Source: Thiomicrospira sp. ALE5
GTDB lineage: Bacteria; Pseudomonadota; Gammaproteobacteria; Thiomicrospirales; Thiomicrospiraceae
Reading direction: 5' to 3'
NCBI RefSeq assembly: GCF_900112445.1
Contig: NZ_FOYY01000003.1
Location: forward strand, 1,003,960 to 1,067,959
DNA length: 64,000 nt
Shown: positions 8,150 through 18,234 of the stretch, piece by piece
Position numbering within the stretch: position 1 is the first letter of the stretch
Layout of the letters: every line of letters begins with the position of its first letter
Position numbers and translations under genes: made by a program
The notes under the pieces: generated by a model
Seen by the model: only the letters and a program-made list of their open reading frames with translations
What the model was told of the DNA's origin: nothing
Database searches by the model: none

Positions 8150-9361
8150 GTGAAAGTCGATACGATGCGCAAAATAGACTACTACCTTGGCATACCACTT
8201 TGTGTGCTAACCAGTCTATTTACCAAACTAGTTGATTGGATACGCCCAAAAGCGGGCAAGCCGACTAAGGTATTATTTGTCGAACTATCTGAAATGGGTA
8301 GTACTATTTTGGCTGACCCCGCGATGAAAAAAACGCGCCGCGAGCTTAATGCCGAATTATTTTTTGTTATTTTTAGCAAAAACAAACCCAGTTTAGATTT
8401 GCTCAACACGATTCCCGAAGCGAATATTTTCACCCTGCGTGAAGATAAACTCAGCTTACTTATTTGGGATAGTCTGCGTTTTATTGCCTGGTGTCGGCGC
8501 AATAAAATTGATGCCACCGTCGATTTAGAGTTGTTTTCGCGCGTATCAGCATTACTGACCGCTGCCAGCCTCGCGCCACGACGCGTCGGCTTTCACAACT
8601 TTCATGGTGAAGGCCTCTACCGTGGCCATTTACTTACCCATAAAGTCAGCTATAACCCACACCTACACATAGCAAAAAACTTTATCGCCTTGATCCATGC
8701 GTTACCGCTTAATCAAGATGAGCAACCCTTCTCTAAAGTGCTCATTGCCGACAGTGACATTAAACTCGACCAAGTCCGTTTTGATGAGGCGCAGCTGGCA
8801 CCGGTGCGCGATAAAGTTAGTACGTTGTTTCCGAGTTATGCAACTCAGCCTCACAGGCTGGTGCTGATCAATCCCAACGCGAGCGAACTCTTGCCGCAAC
8901 GCCGTTGGCCAAAAGCCAATTTTGAAAGTCTGATGCAGCGTTTACTCGCTACCCATGACGATATTGTAATTTTAATCACTGGCGCGCCAGCCGAATTTGA
9001 TGAAGCAGAAACACTTAAAGATAAGATCGCTCACCCACGCTGCATTAACTTTGCCGGCCAGCTCAAATTACAACAAATGCCGATGCTCTATACCCTGAGT
9101 GAATTAATGGTGACCAATGATTCCGGTCCGGGGCATTTTTCTGCCATTACCCCGCTTAAAACCTTTGTATTATTTGGCCCAGAAACACCCAAGCTTTATG
9201 GATCTTTAGGTAATAGCACCGCTATTTTTGCCGGACTGGCTTGCTCGCCCTGCGTCAGTGCCGCCAATCATCGTAAAACACCCTGTAACAATCCGGTGTG
9301 TATGGATGCAATTGATGTCGATTGGGTCTATCGGGAAGTGAACGCGCATTTAGCGCGCTAG
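8150..9361 (+). CDS. Glycosyltransferase family 9 (heptosyltransferase-like)
   Basis: 403-residue GT-B glycosyltransferase. The C-terminal nucleotide-sugar half is clear: LINPNASELLPQRRWPKANFE, LITGAPAEFDEAE, and NDSGPGHFSAITPLKTFVLFGPE, the GT9 donor-site motif. The family uses ADP-heptose to build the LPS inner core; here the sugar is unknown. CSPCVSAANHRKTPCNNPVCM near the end is Cys-rich, as in several GT9 proteins. Start GTG 8150 (MKVDTMRK) has GGGAG 6 nt upstream; the ATG at 8165 is an alternative. It converges on the merR-like gene 7 bp away, and its last bases form a small GC hairpin (9343-9357). Confidence 0.8.
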   Translation: MKVDTMRKIDYYLGIPLCVLTSLFTKLVDWIRPKAGKPTKVLFVELSEMGSTILADPAMKKTRRELNAELFFVIFSKNKPSLDLLNTIPEANIFTLREDKLSLLIWDSLRFIAWCRRNKIDATVDLELFSRVSALLTAASLAPRRVGFHNFHGEGLYRGHLLTHKVSYNPHLHIAKNFIALIHALPLNQDEQPFSKVLIADSDIKLDQVRFDEAQLAPVRDKVSTLFPSYATQPHRLVLINPNASELLPQRRWPKANFESLMQRLLATHDDIVILITGAPAEFDEAETLKDKIAHPRCINFAGQLKLQQMPMLYTLSELMVTNDSGPGHFSAITPLKTFVLFGPETPKLYGSLGNSTAIFAGLACSPCVSAANHRKTPCNNPVCMDAIDVDWVYREVNAHLAR

Positions 9362-9368
9362 TCGGAAT

Positions 9369-9764
9369 TTAGTAGGTTTGTTGAATATAGTGCTTAAACT
9401 CAACCACATCTTGATGAAGTTGGGTTATGCGGCTCAGCATATCCTGTTGTGGCGCATCAAGACTTTGCTCCGCCAATACGCCTTTAGCAGAATGAACTTG
9501 GTCTAACCGAGCTTTGGCGCCGGGAATAGTAAAGCCTTGGTCATGCAACAAACTTTTAATTTCTAACAAAAGCAATAAATCCGCTTTTTGATAATAGCGA
9601 CGACCACGACGCTTACTCGGCTTAAGCTGAGGAAAGGCTTGTTCCCAGTAGCGCAACACATGGGATTTAAGCTGACAGATCTCACTCACCTCACCAATGG
9701 TAAAGTATTTTTTATCTGGAAGCTCAATATCTATTTGCAACTGCTGGGGATGTTTGTCCATCAC
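9369..9764 (-). CDS. MerR-family transcriptional regulator
   Basis: 131 residues. The MerR winged-helix reads KKYFTIGEVSEICQLKSHVLRYWEQAFPQL, followed by KRRGRRYYQKADLLLLLEIKSLL and a short coiled coil; no ligand-binding Cys cluster is present. This small MerR protein is a regular downstream neighbour of ihfA in gammaproteobacteria, and its target is unknown to me. The start is GTG 9764 directly after the ihfA stop, or the ATG three bases later. Last gene of the thrS-to-merR operon. Confidence 0.85.
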   Translation of the reverse strand: MMDKHPQQLQIDIELPDKKYFTIGEVSEICQLKSHVLRYWEQAFPQLKPSKRRGRRYYQKADLLLLLEIKSLLHDQGFTIPGAKARLDQVHSAKGVLAEQSLDAPQQDMLSRITQLHQDVVEFKHYIQQTY

Positions 9765-10058
9765 TTAGCCTGTGTAGTTATCCACCTGAATACGCAATTT
9801 TTGACCAGGTTTAAAGGTGACTACCCGCCTAGCTGAAATCGCCACCTCTTCGCCTGTACGCGGGTTACGGCCTGGCCGTGACGCTTTATCGCGCAGCTCG
9901 AAATTCCCAAATCCAGAAATCTTGACACATTCGCCACTCACCAATATTTCTGTCACCTCATTAAAAAACTGCTCGACTAGGTCTTTTGATTCACGCTTGT
10001 TAAAGCCATACATATCTGATAATTTTTCAGCCATATCTGCTTTTGTTAAGGTTCCCAT
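9765..10058 (-). CDS. ihfA: Integration host factor subunit alpha
   Basis: 97-residue DNA-bending HU/IHF-fold protein that pairs with IHF-beta. Visible: [29 protein letters not shown] (dimer helices), [45 protein letters not shown] with the RPGRNP beta-arm loop that inserts Pro into the minor groove. It lies 9 bp downstream of pheT, the standard gammaproteobacterial order. Length is normal. Confidence 0.97.
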   Translation of the reverse strand: MGTLTKADMAEKLSDMYGFNKRESKDLVEQFFNEVTEILVSGECVKISGFGNFELRDKASRPGRNPRTGEEVAISARRVVTFKPGQKLRIQVDNYTG

Positions 10059-10067
10059 GATCTTCCT

Positions 10068-12452
10068 TTATCTCAAGCTAGCATTAACGCGCTGATGCGC
10101 TCGTTCGATAACTTGTTGAATCAACTGATCAACCTCTTCGTCAGTCAAGGTTCTATCATTATGTTGTATTTTTACACTGATTGCCACACTCTTTTGTGAG
10201 TCTGGCAACCCTGTTCCTTCATATACATCAAAAACTTGAATATGTTTTATGAGCGTATTTTCTAATGACTTTATGGCCGAAACCAAATCTGAAACTGGAC
10301 AGGTTTTGTCAACAACAAAGGCTAGATCACGCTGCACTTCGGGGAATTTAGAAATACCTGTTACCTGTGGCACTTGTTTGGTTAACAAGCTATCCTGGAA
10401 AATCTGAAACATAAATACCGGCCCTTGCACTCCAAAGGGCTTAAGCCATTGCGGATGCAATTGGCCTATTAAACCAATGGTTTGGCCAGCATAGTGAATA
10501 TGTGCACATTGACCTGGATGGAACTCCGGACTTTGCGCGGGGGCAAAACTGACCTGATCATGCAAGTGACTCATGGCTAATAGGGCCTCAACATCACCTT
10601 TAAGGTCGTAAAAATCGACCTTACGATTACTTGCCTGCCAGCTCACCGGTGCCACTTGGCCATAAATCAACCCACCCAGGACCGGTACCTGCTGCATTTG
10701 ACCGTCTTCTAATGAAAAAATAAGACCGGTTTCAAAAATACGCACCCGCGATTGTTGGCGCTTTTGGTTATAGCTTAGTACGCCAAGAAGGCCTGGAAAC
10801 AGGGATGTGCGCATCGTGCTCATATCTTCCGAGATCGGATTTTTAATTTGCACATAAGGAATCTCAGGGCTTAACTGCTGCACCGCTGACTCTTCAACAA
10901 AGCTATAACTAATGACTTCATGATAACCCCGGCCCACCAGTGCCATCCGTAAGCTATGCAACTCTTGTTCAGATTCTGGCAGGGGTTTTAGATTAAGTGG
11001 CATCGCAGCTTGGTTAACCGCAAGGTTGTTATAACCATAGACGCGCGCAATCTCTTCAATCAAATCAACTTCAATAGTCAAATCAAAGCGGTAGGTCGGT
11101 GGAGTGACTGACCAGGCCTGGTCATCGGCAAGGACCTGACACCCCAAGCGCGCCAACAACTGGCTAATAAAGCTATCCTCAATCGCGGTGCCCAATAGTT
11201 GGGTCACACGACTGCGACGCAGCATAATTGCTGGCTTGGTCGACTGACCCTCTTCAATGGAGTGGCCCGCAACAACCCATTCGCTGACCTGACCACCGGC
11301 AATAGCTTGCAGCAAATTCAGGGCGCGAGTCAGCGCTTTTGCAGGTAATGCTGGATCGACACCGCGCTCAAAACGATGTGAAGAATCGGTATGCAAACCA
11401 TATTGACGTGCTTTACCGACTATTGCATCCGGCGTGAAATGGGCACACTCAAAGAATAGACGTTGAGTCTGTTCCGTAACCGAGGAAGCAAGTCCACCCA
11501 TAATCCCGGCTAGCGCAAGCGGACCTTGATCATCGGCAATCACCAGCGTATTGGGTGAAAGTTGTAGCGTTTTTTCATCAAGGGTTACCAGCTCTTCACC
11601 GGCTTGGGCATAACGGACTCGTACTGGACCTTGCAGCTTATCCGCATCAAAGGCATGCATAGGCTGACCGAGTTCCAGCATCACATAGTTGGTAATATCA
11701 ACCAACAAGGAAATGGGTCGCAAACCACTGCGGATCAAACGTTGCGTCACCCAGTCCGGAGTAGTCGCCTGGGTGTTATAGTCCGTTACGACACAGCCTA
11801 GGTAAGTTAAGCAGGCCTGCTGCTCCTCGATCACCACGGCTTGTGGACAGCTGCCGTTCAGGGTGAGCGGTGACAATTCAAACGGAGTCTGCAATGGCGC
11901 ATGGCTTACAACCGCTAACTCACGAGCCAAACCTTCAACACTTAAACAATCGGCACGGTTAGGCGTCAAATCCACTTCAATTAATTGATCGTCCAAGGCT
12001 AGCGCAGAACGAATATCTTCACCCACGGATAAATCGGCAGAAAGTTCCCACAAACCATCATAATCTTGCTCAAGTCCTAATTCAGTCGCCGAACAGAGCA
12101 TGCCAAAAGACTCAACGCCACGTAATTTTGCTTTTTTGATTTTAAAACTATCTGGCAAAACCGCGCCGACTTTGGCACAAGGCACCTTGATGCCTGGTCG
12201 GACGTTAGGCGCACCACAAACAATCTGTACTAACGCCTCATCACCGACATTCACCTGCGCAACACGCAGTTTTTCAGCATCAGGATGCGCGTCCACACTG
12301 ACGACTTCAGCAACCACCACACCGCTAAAATCAGGCGCAACCGGCGCGACATCATCCACTTCCAATCCCGCAAGGCTTAGCGCTTCTGATAGCTCGTGTG
12401 TTGTCCAGTTAGGGTTACACCAAGTTCTTAACCATTGTTCACTTAATTTCAT
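10068..12452 (-). CDS. pheT: Phenylalanyl-tRNA synthetase beta subunit
   Basis: 794 residues, the usual length. Domain order: an N-terminal tRNA-binding EMAP-like domain (about 39-150, VVAEVVSVDAHPDAEKLRVAQVN), the B3/4 editing domain, B5 domain, catalytic-like core, and the C-terminal FDX-ACB anticodon-binding domain (SKFPEVQRDLAFVVD onwards). Works with pheS as an alpha2beta2 enzyme. It follows pheS by 27 bp. Two CAGGCCTG copies (11113, 11812) fall in variable segments and read QAW and QAC; these are the only copies in the translation operon. Confidence 0.98.
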   Translation of the reverse strand: MKLSEQWLRTWCNPNWTTHELSEALSLAGLEVDDVAPVAPDFSGVVVAEVVSVDAHPDAEKLRVAQVNVGDEALVQIVCGAPNVRPGIKVPCAKVGAVLPDSFKIKKAKLRGVESFGMLCSATELGLEQDYDGLWELSADLSVGEDIRSALALDDQLIEVDLTPNRADCLSVEGLARELAVVSHAPLQTPFELSPLTLNGSCPQAVVIEEQQACLTYLGCVVTDYNTQATTPDWVTQRLIRSGLRPISLLVDITNYVMLELGQPMHAFDADKLQGPVRVRYAQAGEELVTLDEKTLQLSPNTLVIADDQGPLALAGIMGGLASSVTEQTQRLFFECAHFTPDAIVGKARQYGLHTDSSHRFERGVDPALPAKALTRALNLLQAIAGGQVSEWVVAGHSIEEGQSTKPAIMLRRSRVTQLLGTAIEDSFISQLLARLGCQVLADDQAWSVTPPTYRFDLTIEVDLIEEIARVYGYNNLAVNQAAMPLNLKPLPESEQELHSLRMALVGRGYHEVISYSFVEESAVQQLSPEIPYVQIKNPISEDMSTMRTSLFPGLLGVLSYNQKRQQSRVRIFETGLIFSLEDGQMQQVPVLGGLIYGQVAPVSWQASNRKVDFYDLKGDVEALLAMSHLHDQVSFAPAQSPEFHPGQCAHIHYAGQTIGLIGQLHPQWLKPFGVQGPVFMFQIFQDSLLTKQVPQVTGISKFPEVQRDLAFVVDKTCPVSDLVSAIKSLENTLIKHIQVFDVYEGTGLPDSQKSVAISVKIQHNDRTLTDEEVDQLIQQVIERAHQRVNASLR

Positions 12453-12479
12453 CTTCTTCTCGTTTTTGCTTGCTGGGAC

Positions 12480-13514
<1,035 letters not shown>

Positions 13515-13593
13515 TTAACCAGATGCCGCTAATAAGATCTAGTCAAAACCCTTATCAATTTTTTTTGAATCTTACGACCTATTTATAAACGAC

Positions 13594-13618
13594 AAAAAAG
13601 GGGCTTACGCCCCCTTTT
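13594..13618 (-). terminator. Intrinsic terminator after rplT
   Basis: On the minus strand AAAAGGGG and CCCCTTTT form an 8-bp stem around a 7-nt loop, followed by a run of six T. It lies between the rplT stop (13639) and pheS. It can end the infC-rpmI-rplT message or partly separate pheST expression. Confidence 0.8.
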
Positions 13619-13638
13619 CACATCCGTTGGACAACAAT

Positions 13639-13995
13639 TTAGGCTAATGCAGCTTTTGCTTTAGCTGCAATGGCCGCAAATGCTGCAGCATCATGAATCG
13701 CAATATCAGATAATACCTTACGATCAACCATGATTCCTGCTTTGCTTAAACCATTAATAAAACGGCTATAAGTCATGCCATTGATACGTGCTGCCGCGTT
13801 AATACGCGCAATCCAAAGACGGCGGAATTGACGCTTTCTTTGGCGACGATCACGGTAAGCATATTGACCCGCTTTGATAACAGCTTGATTTGCTGTGGTA
13901 AACTGCTTGCGACGGGCACCGTAGTAACCTTTCGCAGCCTTCAATACTTTCTTGTGCGCTGCACGGGCGGTAACGCCTCTTTTAACTCTTGCCAT
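13639..13995 (-). CDS. rplT: 50S ribosomal protein L20
   Basis: 118-residue early-assembly 23S rRNA-binding protein; an RNA-binding basic N-terminal tail ([30 protein letters not shown]) precedes the globular C-terminal domain. L20 is a known translational autorepressor of its operon in Escherichia coli; whether that applies here is inference. It lies 15 bp downstream of rpmI and is followed by a strong terminator. Confidence 0.98.
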   Translation of the reverse strand: MARVKRGVTARAAHKKVLKAAKGYYGARRKQFTTANQAVIKAGQYAYRDRRQRKRQFRRLWIARINAAARINGMTYSRFINGLSKAGIMVDRKVLSDIAIHDAAAFAAIAAKAKAALA

Positions 13996-14010
13996 GTTTT
14001 ATCTCCTTGA

Positions 14011-14208
14011 CTATAGGTACGGTAACATACGACGAACCATTGCCACATCATGGTCATGGATCATGTTAGGCGCACGCAACTGACGCTTACGCTTAGTTGA
14101 TTTTTTAGTCAGGATATGACGCAAGTGAGACTGTTTACACTTGAAACGGCCTGAACCGGTTTTTTTGAAGCGCTTAGCTGCGCCACTATGTGATTTAATT
14201 TTTGGCAT
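14011..14208 (-). CDS. rpmI: 50S ribosomal protein L35
   Basis: 65 residues from the ATG at 14208 ([23 protein letters not shown]), the universal L35 N-terminus. A longer open reading starting at 14265 adds 19 unrelated residues and is rejected. Small basic 23S rRNA-binding protein between infC and rplT. Confidence 0.97.
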   Translation of the reverse strand: MPKIKSHSGAAKRFKKTGSGRFKCKQSHLRHILTKKSTKRKRQLRAPNMIHDHDVAMVRRMLPYL

Positions 14209-14380
14209 TGCAAACTCCGCATTTGGATGAATAAGATTCACCATCTTTTCATCTGCCTTAAACAATAAGACTCAATACATAAGCATTGAATCAGTCGGAA
14301 CAACGAACAGCACTGAGGGAGCTGCACCAGTCGACAGTATTACTACTGAAGCCGATTGTTGTGGCGGTATCTAGTCGAAA
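14209..14380 (-). promoter_or_regulatory. infC-rpmI intercistronic leader
   Basis: 172 bp without a gene between infC and rpmI. In Escherichia coli this interval carries the L20 translational operator. Here I see short self-complementary pieces (for example GTCGAC and repeated CAGT/ACTG segments) but no single long helix. The regulatory role is therefore an inference from position. Confidence 0.3.
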
Positions 14381-14938
14381 CTATTTACCTTTTTTTGTTG
14401 GCGCAATCATCATTTGCATCTGACGACCTTCCATCTTGGGTTCTTGTTCAACGGTCGCAACCTCTTCAACATCACCCTTAACACGCTCCAACATTTTCAT
14501 TCCCAGTTCCTTATGAGTAATCTCACGGCCGCGGAACCAAATGGTTACCTTAACCCGATCACCCTGCTCAAGGAAACGCATCAGGTTGCGAAGCTTGACC
14601 TGATAGTCCCCTTCCTCAGTTCCTGGGCGAAACTTAACTTCTTTAACTTGCACTTGCTTTTGGTTTTTCTTCGCATCGTGCTGCTTTTTTTGTTGCTGAT
14701 AAATGAATTTACCGTAATCCATTATTCGGCAAACAGGCGGTTCAGCCTTCGCTGCAATTTCAACTAAATCCAATCCCGCTTCTTCGGCCATTGCCTTAGC
14801 GCTTGCGATGGAGACAACTCCGACTTGCTCACCTTCGGCATCAATTAGACGCACTTCTCTAGCGGTAATAGCGTCATTAATATTATCTTTCGGTAACTCG
14901 GGTTGTTGTGGTCTTGGTCGACCTCTTCTTACAGCGAT
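14381..14938 (-). CDS. infC: Translation initiation factor IF-3
   Basis: Binds the 30S subunit and enforces start-codon fidelity. The body ([71 protein letters not shown]) is typical. The frame is open upstream of the first GTG/ATG through family-like residues ([19 protein letters not shown]) to a TAG at 14954-14956, with no ATG, GTG or TTG between. The only plausible initiator is ATC at 14936-14938, 8 nt after a perfect AGGAGG. That gives 185 residues (Escherichia coli: 180). Rare AUU/AUC starts allow IF-3 to repress its own translation; here I infer the same control. It follows thrS by 35 bp. Confidence 0.93.
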   Translation of the reverse strand: MAVRRGRPRPQQPELPKDNINDAITAREVRLIDAEGEQVGVVSIASAKAMAEEAGLDLVEIAAKAEPPVCRIMDYGKFIYQQQKKQHDAKKNQKQVQVKEVKFRPGTEEGDYQVKLRNLMRFLEQGDRVKVTIWFRGREITHKELGMKMLERVKGDVEEVATVEQEPKMEGRQMQMMIAPTKKGK

Positions 14939-14952
14939 AGCCTTATCCTCCT
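14936..14952 (-). promoter_or_regulatory. infC: infC ribosome binding site with AUC start codon
   Basis: AGGAGG at 14947-14952, spacer of 8 nt, then ATC at 14936-14938 on the minus strand. The in-frame TAG at 14954-14956 excludes an upstream start. A strong Shine-Dalgarno with a discriminated start codon is the signature of IF-3 autoregulation. Confidence 0.85.
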
Positions 14953-14973
14953 GCTAAATTAATCTTGCGGCTG

Positions 14974-16896
14974 TTAAACGTTGCGACCTAATTGAGCAAC
15001 ATCAACAGACAAGTGACTCAACAGAGCATCCAAGGTCATTGAACCGAGATTTTCACCATTTCGTGCCCGCACCGTAATGGTTTGGTCGGCCACTTCTTGG
15101 TCACCGGCAACAAGAATATAAGGAACACGCTGAAGAGTATGCTCGCGAATTTTAAACCCAACCTTCTCATTTCTCAAGTCCGTTTCGACTCTAAAGCCTT
15201 GTTTTTTTAGTTTTTCGGCAAATTCGGTGACATATTCACTGTGGGTTTGGGAAATAGGTGCAATAACAAGCTGAACCGGAGCCAACCAAGTTGGGAAGCG
15301 CCCTTCATAATGCTCGATTAAAATACCTACAAAACGTTCAAGTGAGCCAAGAATGGCGCGGTGAATCATAACCGGATGATGTTTGTCATTATCCTGACCT
15401 ACATATACTGCATTCAGACGCTCACCTTGGGTCATCGAAAAATCAAGCTGAATGGTGCCACATTGCCATACTCGGCCAATGCAGTCACGAAGCGAAAATT
15501 CGATTTTAGGGCCATAAAACGCGCCCTCACCGGGTTGCAATTCAAAATCCAGTCCAGCGTCGTGCAAGGTTTGCTCTAGCGCGGCTTCCGCTTGATCCCA
15601 TACCGCATCACTACCTACCCGCTGCTCTGGACGTGTGGAAAACTTCACTTCAATCTTATCAAAGCCAAAATCTGCATAGGTTTGATAAACCAAGTTGATA
15701 CACGCTTGCACCTCGTCTTTTATTTGATCTTCGGTACAGAAGATATGCGCATCATCTTGCGTAAACGAGCGCACACGCATTAATCCATGCAAGGTACCTG
15801 ACGACTCATTGCGATGCACGGTACCAAATTCAGCTACACGCACAGGCAGGTCACGGTAACTATGCAGCTGGCGGTTATAAACCATGATATGCCCGGGGCA
15901 ATTCATCGGCTTCACTGCATAATCACGGTGCTCGGTATGGGTGGTAAACATATTGTCTTTGAACTTATCCCAGTGGCCAGACTTCTCCCACAGGATACGA
16001 TCCATAATGAACGGGGTGCGGATTTCTTCATAGCCGTTTTCATGAATTTGCTGACGCATATAATCTTCAACCACACGATACAGCATCGTACCCTTTGGAT
16101 GCCAAAACGCCATACCAGGCGCAATATCTTCAAGATGAAATAAATCCAGCATTTTACCTAGCTTACGATGATCGCGTTTTTCCGCTTCTTCCATCATGAG
16201 CAAGTAGTCTTTAAGCTCTTGTTTTGACGCAAACGCCACACCATATATACGCTGAAGCATTTTATTGTTAGAGTCGCCCCGCCAATAGGCGCCGGCCAGA
16301 TGTGTCAACTTAAACGCTTTAATATGCTTCATATTCGGCACGTGCGGTCCACGGCACATATCAACATACTCTTCGTGATGGTATAGACCAAACGCTGTTT
16401 CGTTCGGCATGTCCGCAACCAATTCCAGCTTGTAGTCTTCTTCACGCGCTTTAAAGGTTTCGATAACTTGATCACGTGGCGTCATGACCTTTTTAACTTG
16501 ATAGCCCGTTTTAGCCAAGTCTTTCATGCGCTTTTCAAGCGCAACTAAATCATCAGGGGTCAGGGACTCTGGTGCATCTATATCATAATAAAAGCCGTTT
16601 TCTATTACCGGCCCAATGGCCATCTTGGCCTGAGGGAAAAGTTGTTTCAACGCATGACCCAGCAAGTGTGCGCAGGAATGACGCATAATGTCTAAACCCG
16701 CTGGGTCTTTCAAGGTAATAATTTCTAACGCAGCATCCTCGGTAATCATGTCAGTTGCATCGACCAAACGACCACTCACACGACCCGCTACAGTTGCCTT
16801 CGCTAGTCCTGCACCGATCGATTCTGCAACATCAAGCACACTGACCGCTTGATCAAAGGTTTTCTGAGCCCCATCTGGCAAAGTTATAATTGGCAT
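14974..16896 (-). CDS. thrS: Threonyl-tRNA synthetase
   Basis: 640 residues from ATG 16896 ([16 protein letters not shown]); a longer reading adds 23 hydrophobic non-family residues and is rejected. Domains: TGS (about 1-61), editing domain with [14 protein letters not shown], the class II catalytic core ([11 protein letters not shown], zinc ligands Cys/His, [10 protein letters not shown]) and the anticodon-binding domain ([12 protein letters not shown] onward). First gene of the thrS-infC-rpmI-rplT-pheST-ihfA operon. Escherichia coli ThrRS represses its own mRNA through a tRNA-like leader; I did not find an obvious copy in the 179 bp upstream. Confidence 0.98.
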   Translation of the reverse strand: MPIITLPDGAQKTFDQAVSVLDVAESIGAGLAKATVAGRVSGRLVDATDMITEDAALEIITLKDPAGLDIMRHSCAHLLGHALKQLFPQAKMAIGPVIENGFYYDIDAPESLTPDDLVALEKRMKDLAKTGYQVKKVMTPRDQVIETFKAREEDYKLELVADMPNETAFGLYHHEEYVDMCRGPHVPNMKHIKAFKLTHLAGAYWRGDSNNKMLQRIYGVAFASKQELKDYLLMMEEAEKRDHRKLGKMLDLFHLEDIAPGMAFWHPKGTMLYRVVEDYMRQQIHENGYEEIRTPFIMDRILWEKSGHWDKFKDNMFTTHTEHRDYAVKPMNCPGHIMVYNRQLHSYRDLPVRVAEFGTVHRNESSGTLHGLMRVRSFTQDDAHIFCTEDQIKDEVQACINLVYQTYADFGFDKIEVKFSTRPEQRVGSDAVWDQAEAALEQTLHDAGLDFELQPGEGAFYGPKIEFSLRDCIGRVWQCGTIQLDFSMTQGERLNAVYVGQDNDKHHPVMIHRAILGSLERFVGILIEHYEGRFPTWLAPVQLVIAPISQTHSEYVTEFAEKLKKQGFRVETDLRNEKVGFKIREHTLQRVPYILVAGDQEVADQTITVRARNGENLGSMTLDALLSHLSVDVAQLGRNV

Positions 16897-17031
16897 GATT
16901 ACGTCACCTGACACATTAAAAAAATGAAAAAACATAATAAAATTAGGCCGATAATAATACCACACATCATTTTTTGAGTGCGCTGATGTTTAGAATTTCA
17001 GTTAAAAGTCACGAACTTAGACTAAAATCGT

Positions 17032-17037
17032 TATAAT
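17032..17037 (+). promoter_or_regulatory. Candidate -10 box of the PCMT-like gene
   Basis: An exact TATAAT on the + strand 39 bp upstream of the ATG at 17076. No good -35 hexamer is seen at 16-18 bp, so only the -10 element is claimed. Confidence 0.35.
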
Positions 17038-17075
17038 TGACAAAATTTTTGTAACAAAAACTGTAAGGAAGCGCG

Positions 17076-17726
17076 ATGAATTTTGACCAAGCCCGTTTTT
17101 TTATGATTGAACAGCAAATTCGCCCCTGGGAAGTGCTTGATCCAGATGTTCTCTCGTTACTTGACGCACACCCTCGTCACCTTTATATGCCAAAGCATCA
17201 ACAAAAACTCGCATACAGTGATCTTGAACTACCTATTGGTGAGGGTGAATTGACCCTAAGCCCCAAAATTGAAGCTAAGTTACTACAGGCGTTAGACATT
17301 TCTAAGCAAGACAGCGTTCTGGAAATCGGTACAGGACTAGGCTACTTTACGCGACTATTAAGCCATGCAGCAGACAAAGTAACAAGCATTGAATGGCACG
17401 CCAGCATTGCTGCACAAGCCAAAAAATCCTTAGCTGACTTAAATAATATTGAATTACACCAGGGGGATGCGAGCCAAGATTGGCCTGATGGCAGACAATA
17501 TGACGCTATTGTTCTCACTGGTGCTGTTGACGAAATTTCTGAAGCGTACCGAAAAAAACTTACTTTAGGTGGCCGCCTTATTGCCTTTGTTGGCGAAGCA
17601 CCGGCCATTTCAGCCATCTTAATCACCCGCATTAGTGAGGAAGAATGGGTTGATGAATCATTATTTGAAACGGCTGTTGCGCCGCTGCATTCCCAGCAAA
17701 GCCGACCCCAAAAGTTCCAATTCTAA
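17076..17726 (+). CDS. Protein-L-isoaspartate O-methyltransferase-like protein
   Basis: 216-residue SAM-dependent methyltransferase. Motif I is LEIGTGLGYFTRLLS (about 83-97), followed by VTSIEWHASIAAQA and the aspartate-rich segment QYDAIVLTGAV. The N-terminus MNFDQARFFMIEQQIRPWEVLDP is typical of the short PCMT-like group. The substrate-binding segment of true Pcm (GQTISQP-type) is here LPIGEGELTLSP, so repair of isoaspartyl residues is uncertain. It is monocistronic, with ribosome site AAGGAAG upstream and a strong terminator downstream. Confidence 0.75.
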   Translation: MNFDQARFFMIEQQIRPWEVLDPDVLSLLDAHPRHLYMPKHQQKLAYSDLELPIGEGELTLSPKIEAKLLQALDISKQDSVLEIGTGLGYFTRLLSHAADKVTSIEWHASIAAQAKKSLADLNNIELHQGDASQDWPDGRQYDAIVLTGAVDEISEAYRKKLTLGGRLIAFVGEAPAISAILITRISEEEWVDESLFETAVAPLHSQQSRPQKFQF

Positions 17727-17747
17727 ACACCCTTGCTTTCTTCCACC

Positions 17748-17770
17748 AGCCCGCTTATAGCGGGCTTTTT
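17748..17770 (+). terminator. Intrinsic terminator after the PCMT-like gene
   Basis: AGCCCGC (17748-17754) pairs with GCGGGCT (17760-17766) around a TTATA loop, followed by a T run to 17770. It ends 113 bp before the next gene, so the sulfide dehydrogenase genes need their own promoter. Confidence 0.9.
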
Positions 17771-17883
17771 ATGGCGCCATAAAATATACCTATTGCGTTC
17801 AATAAATTATAGTGATGTGATCATAAGCTTGCCTTATTGTATTATCTCAAAGATTTTATACATAGACCTTTAAGGACAAGACC

Positions 17884-18234
17884 ATGACAAAGAAAGCTTT
17901 TATGTTGGTTGCAGCAGGCCTGCTGTTCAGCCAAAGCGCTCTTGCTCACCCTGACAACAATGAACTCCGCTATGACCCTGAAGCAATGGCTTGGCTCTGC
18001 GCACCCTGTCATGGCACTAACGGCCGTGAATTTGGCGAATCCATGCCCGGCCTAGCCGGGCTCGATGCCGATTATTTTATTGAAGTGATGCAGCAGTTTA
18101 AGCGTGGAGAACGCGCTGCGGTCATTATGGATCGGGTAGCCAAAGGCTTCACTGACGATGAAATTGCCGCAATGGCTCAATGGTTTGCTGCGCAACCCAA
18201 AACCCAATGGACCGGAGAATTAAATCATGACTAA
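17884..18234 (+). CDS. fccA: Monohaem cytochrome c subunit of flavocytochrome c sulfide dehydrogenase
   Basis: 116-residue periplasmic class I cytochrome c. A signal peptide with a likely ALA-H cleavage at about residue 21 is followed by one haem site, CAPCH at 39-43, and a candidate axial Met in GESMPGLAG (Met54). It overlaps the flavoprotein gene by 8 bp, so the two are translated together and almost certainly form one enzyme: electrons from sulfide pass from FAD to this haem. The monohaem form contrasts with the dihaem subunit of Allochromatium. CAGGCCTG at 17915 sits in the signal-peptide codons (AGL). The assignment relies on the paired fccB. Confidence 0.85.
   Translation: MTKKAFMLVAAGLLFSQSALAHPDNNELRYDPEAMAWLCAPCHGTNGREFGESMPGLAGLDADYFIEVMQQFKRGERAAVIMDRVAKGFTDDEIAAMAQWFAAQPKTQWTGELNHD

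Noticed and set aside
10780-10800. Near matches to the palindrome such as AAGGCCTG in pheT and GCGGCCTG in the mevalonate kinase gene
   Set aside because: One mismatch in the 8-bp core; left out to keep the count strict.
14209-14265. Longer L35 start and coding upstream of ATG 14208
   Set aside because: L35 invariably begins MPKIKS; the extra residues match nothing.
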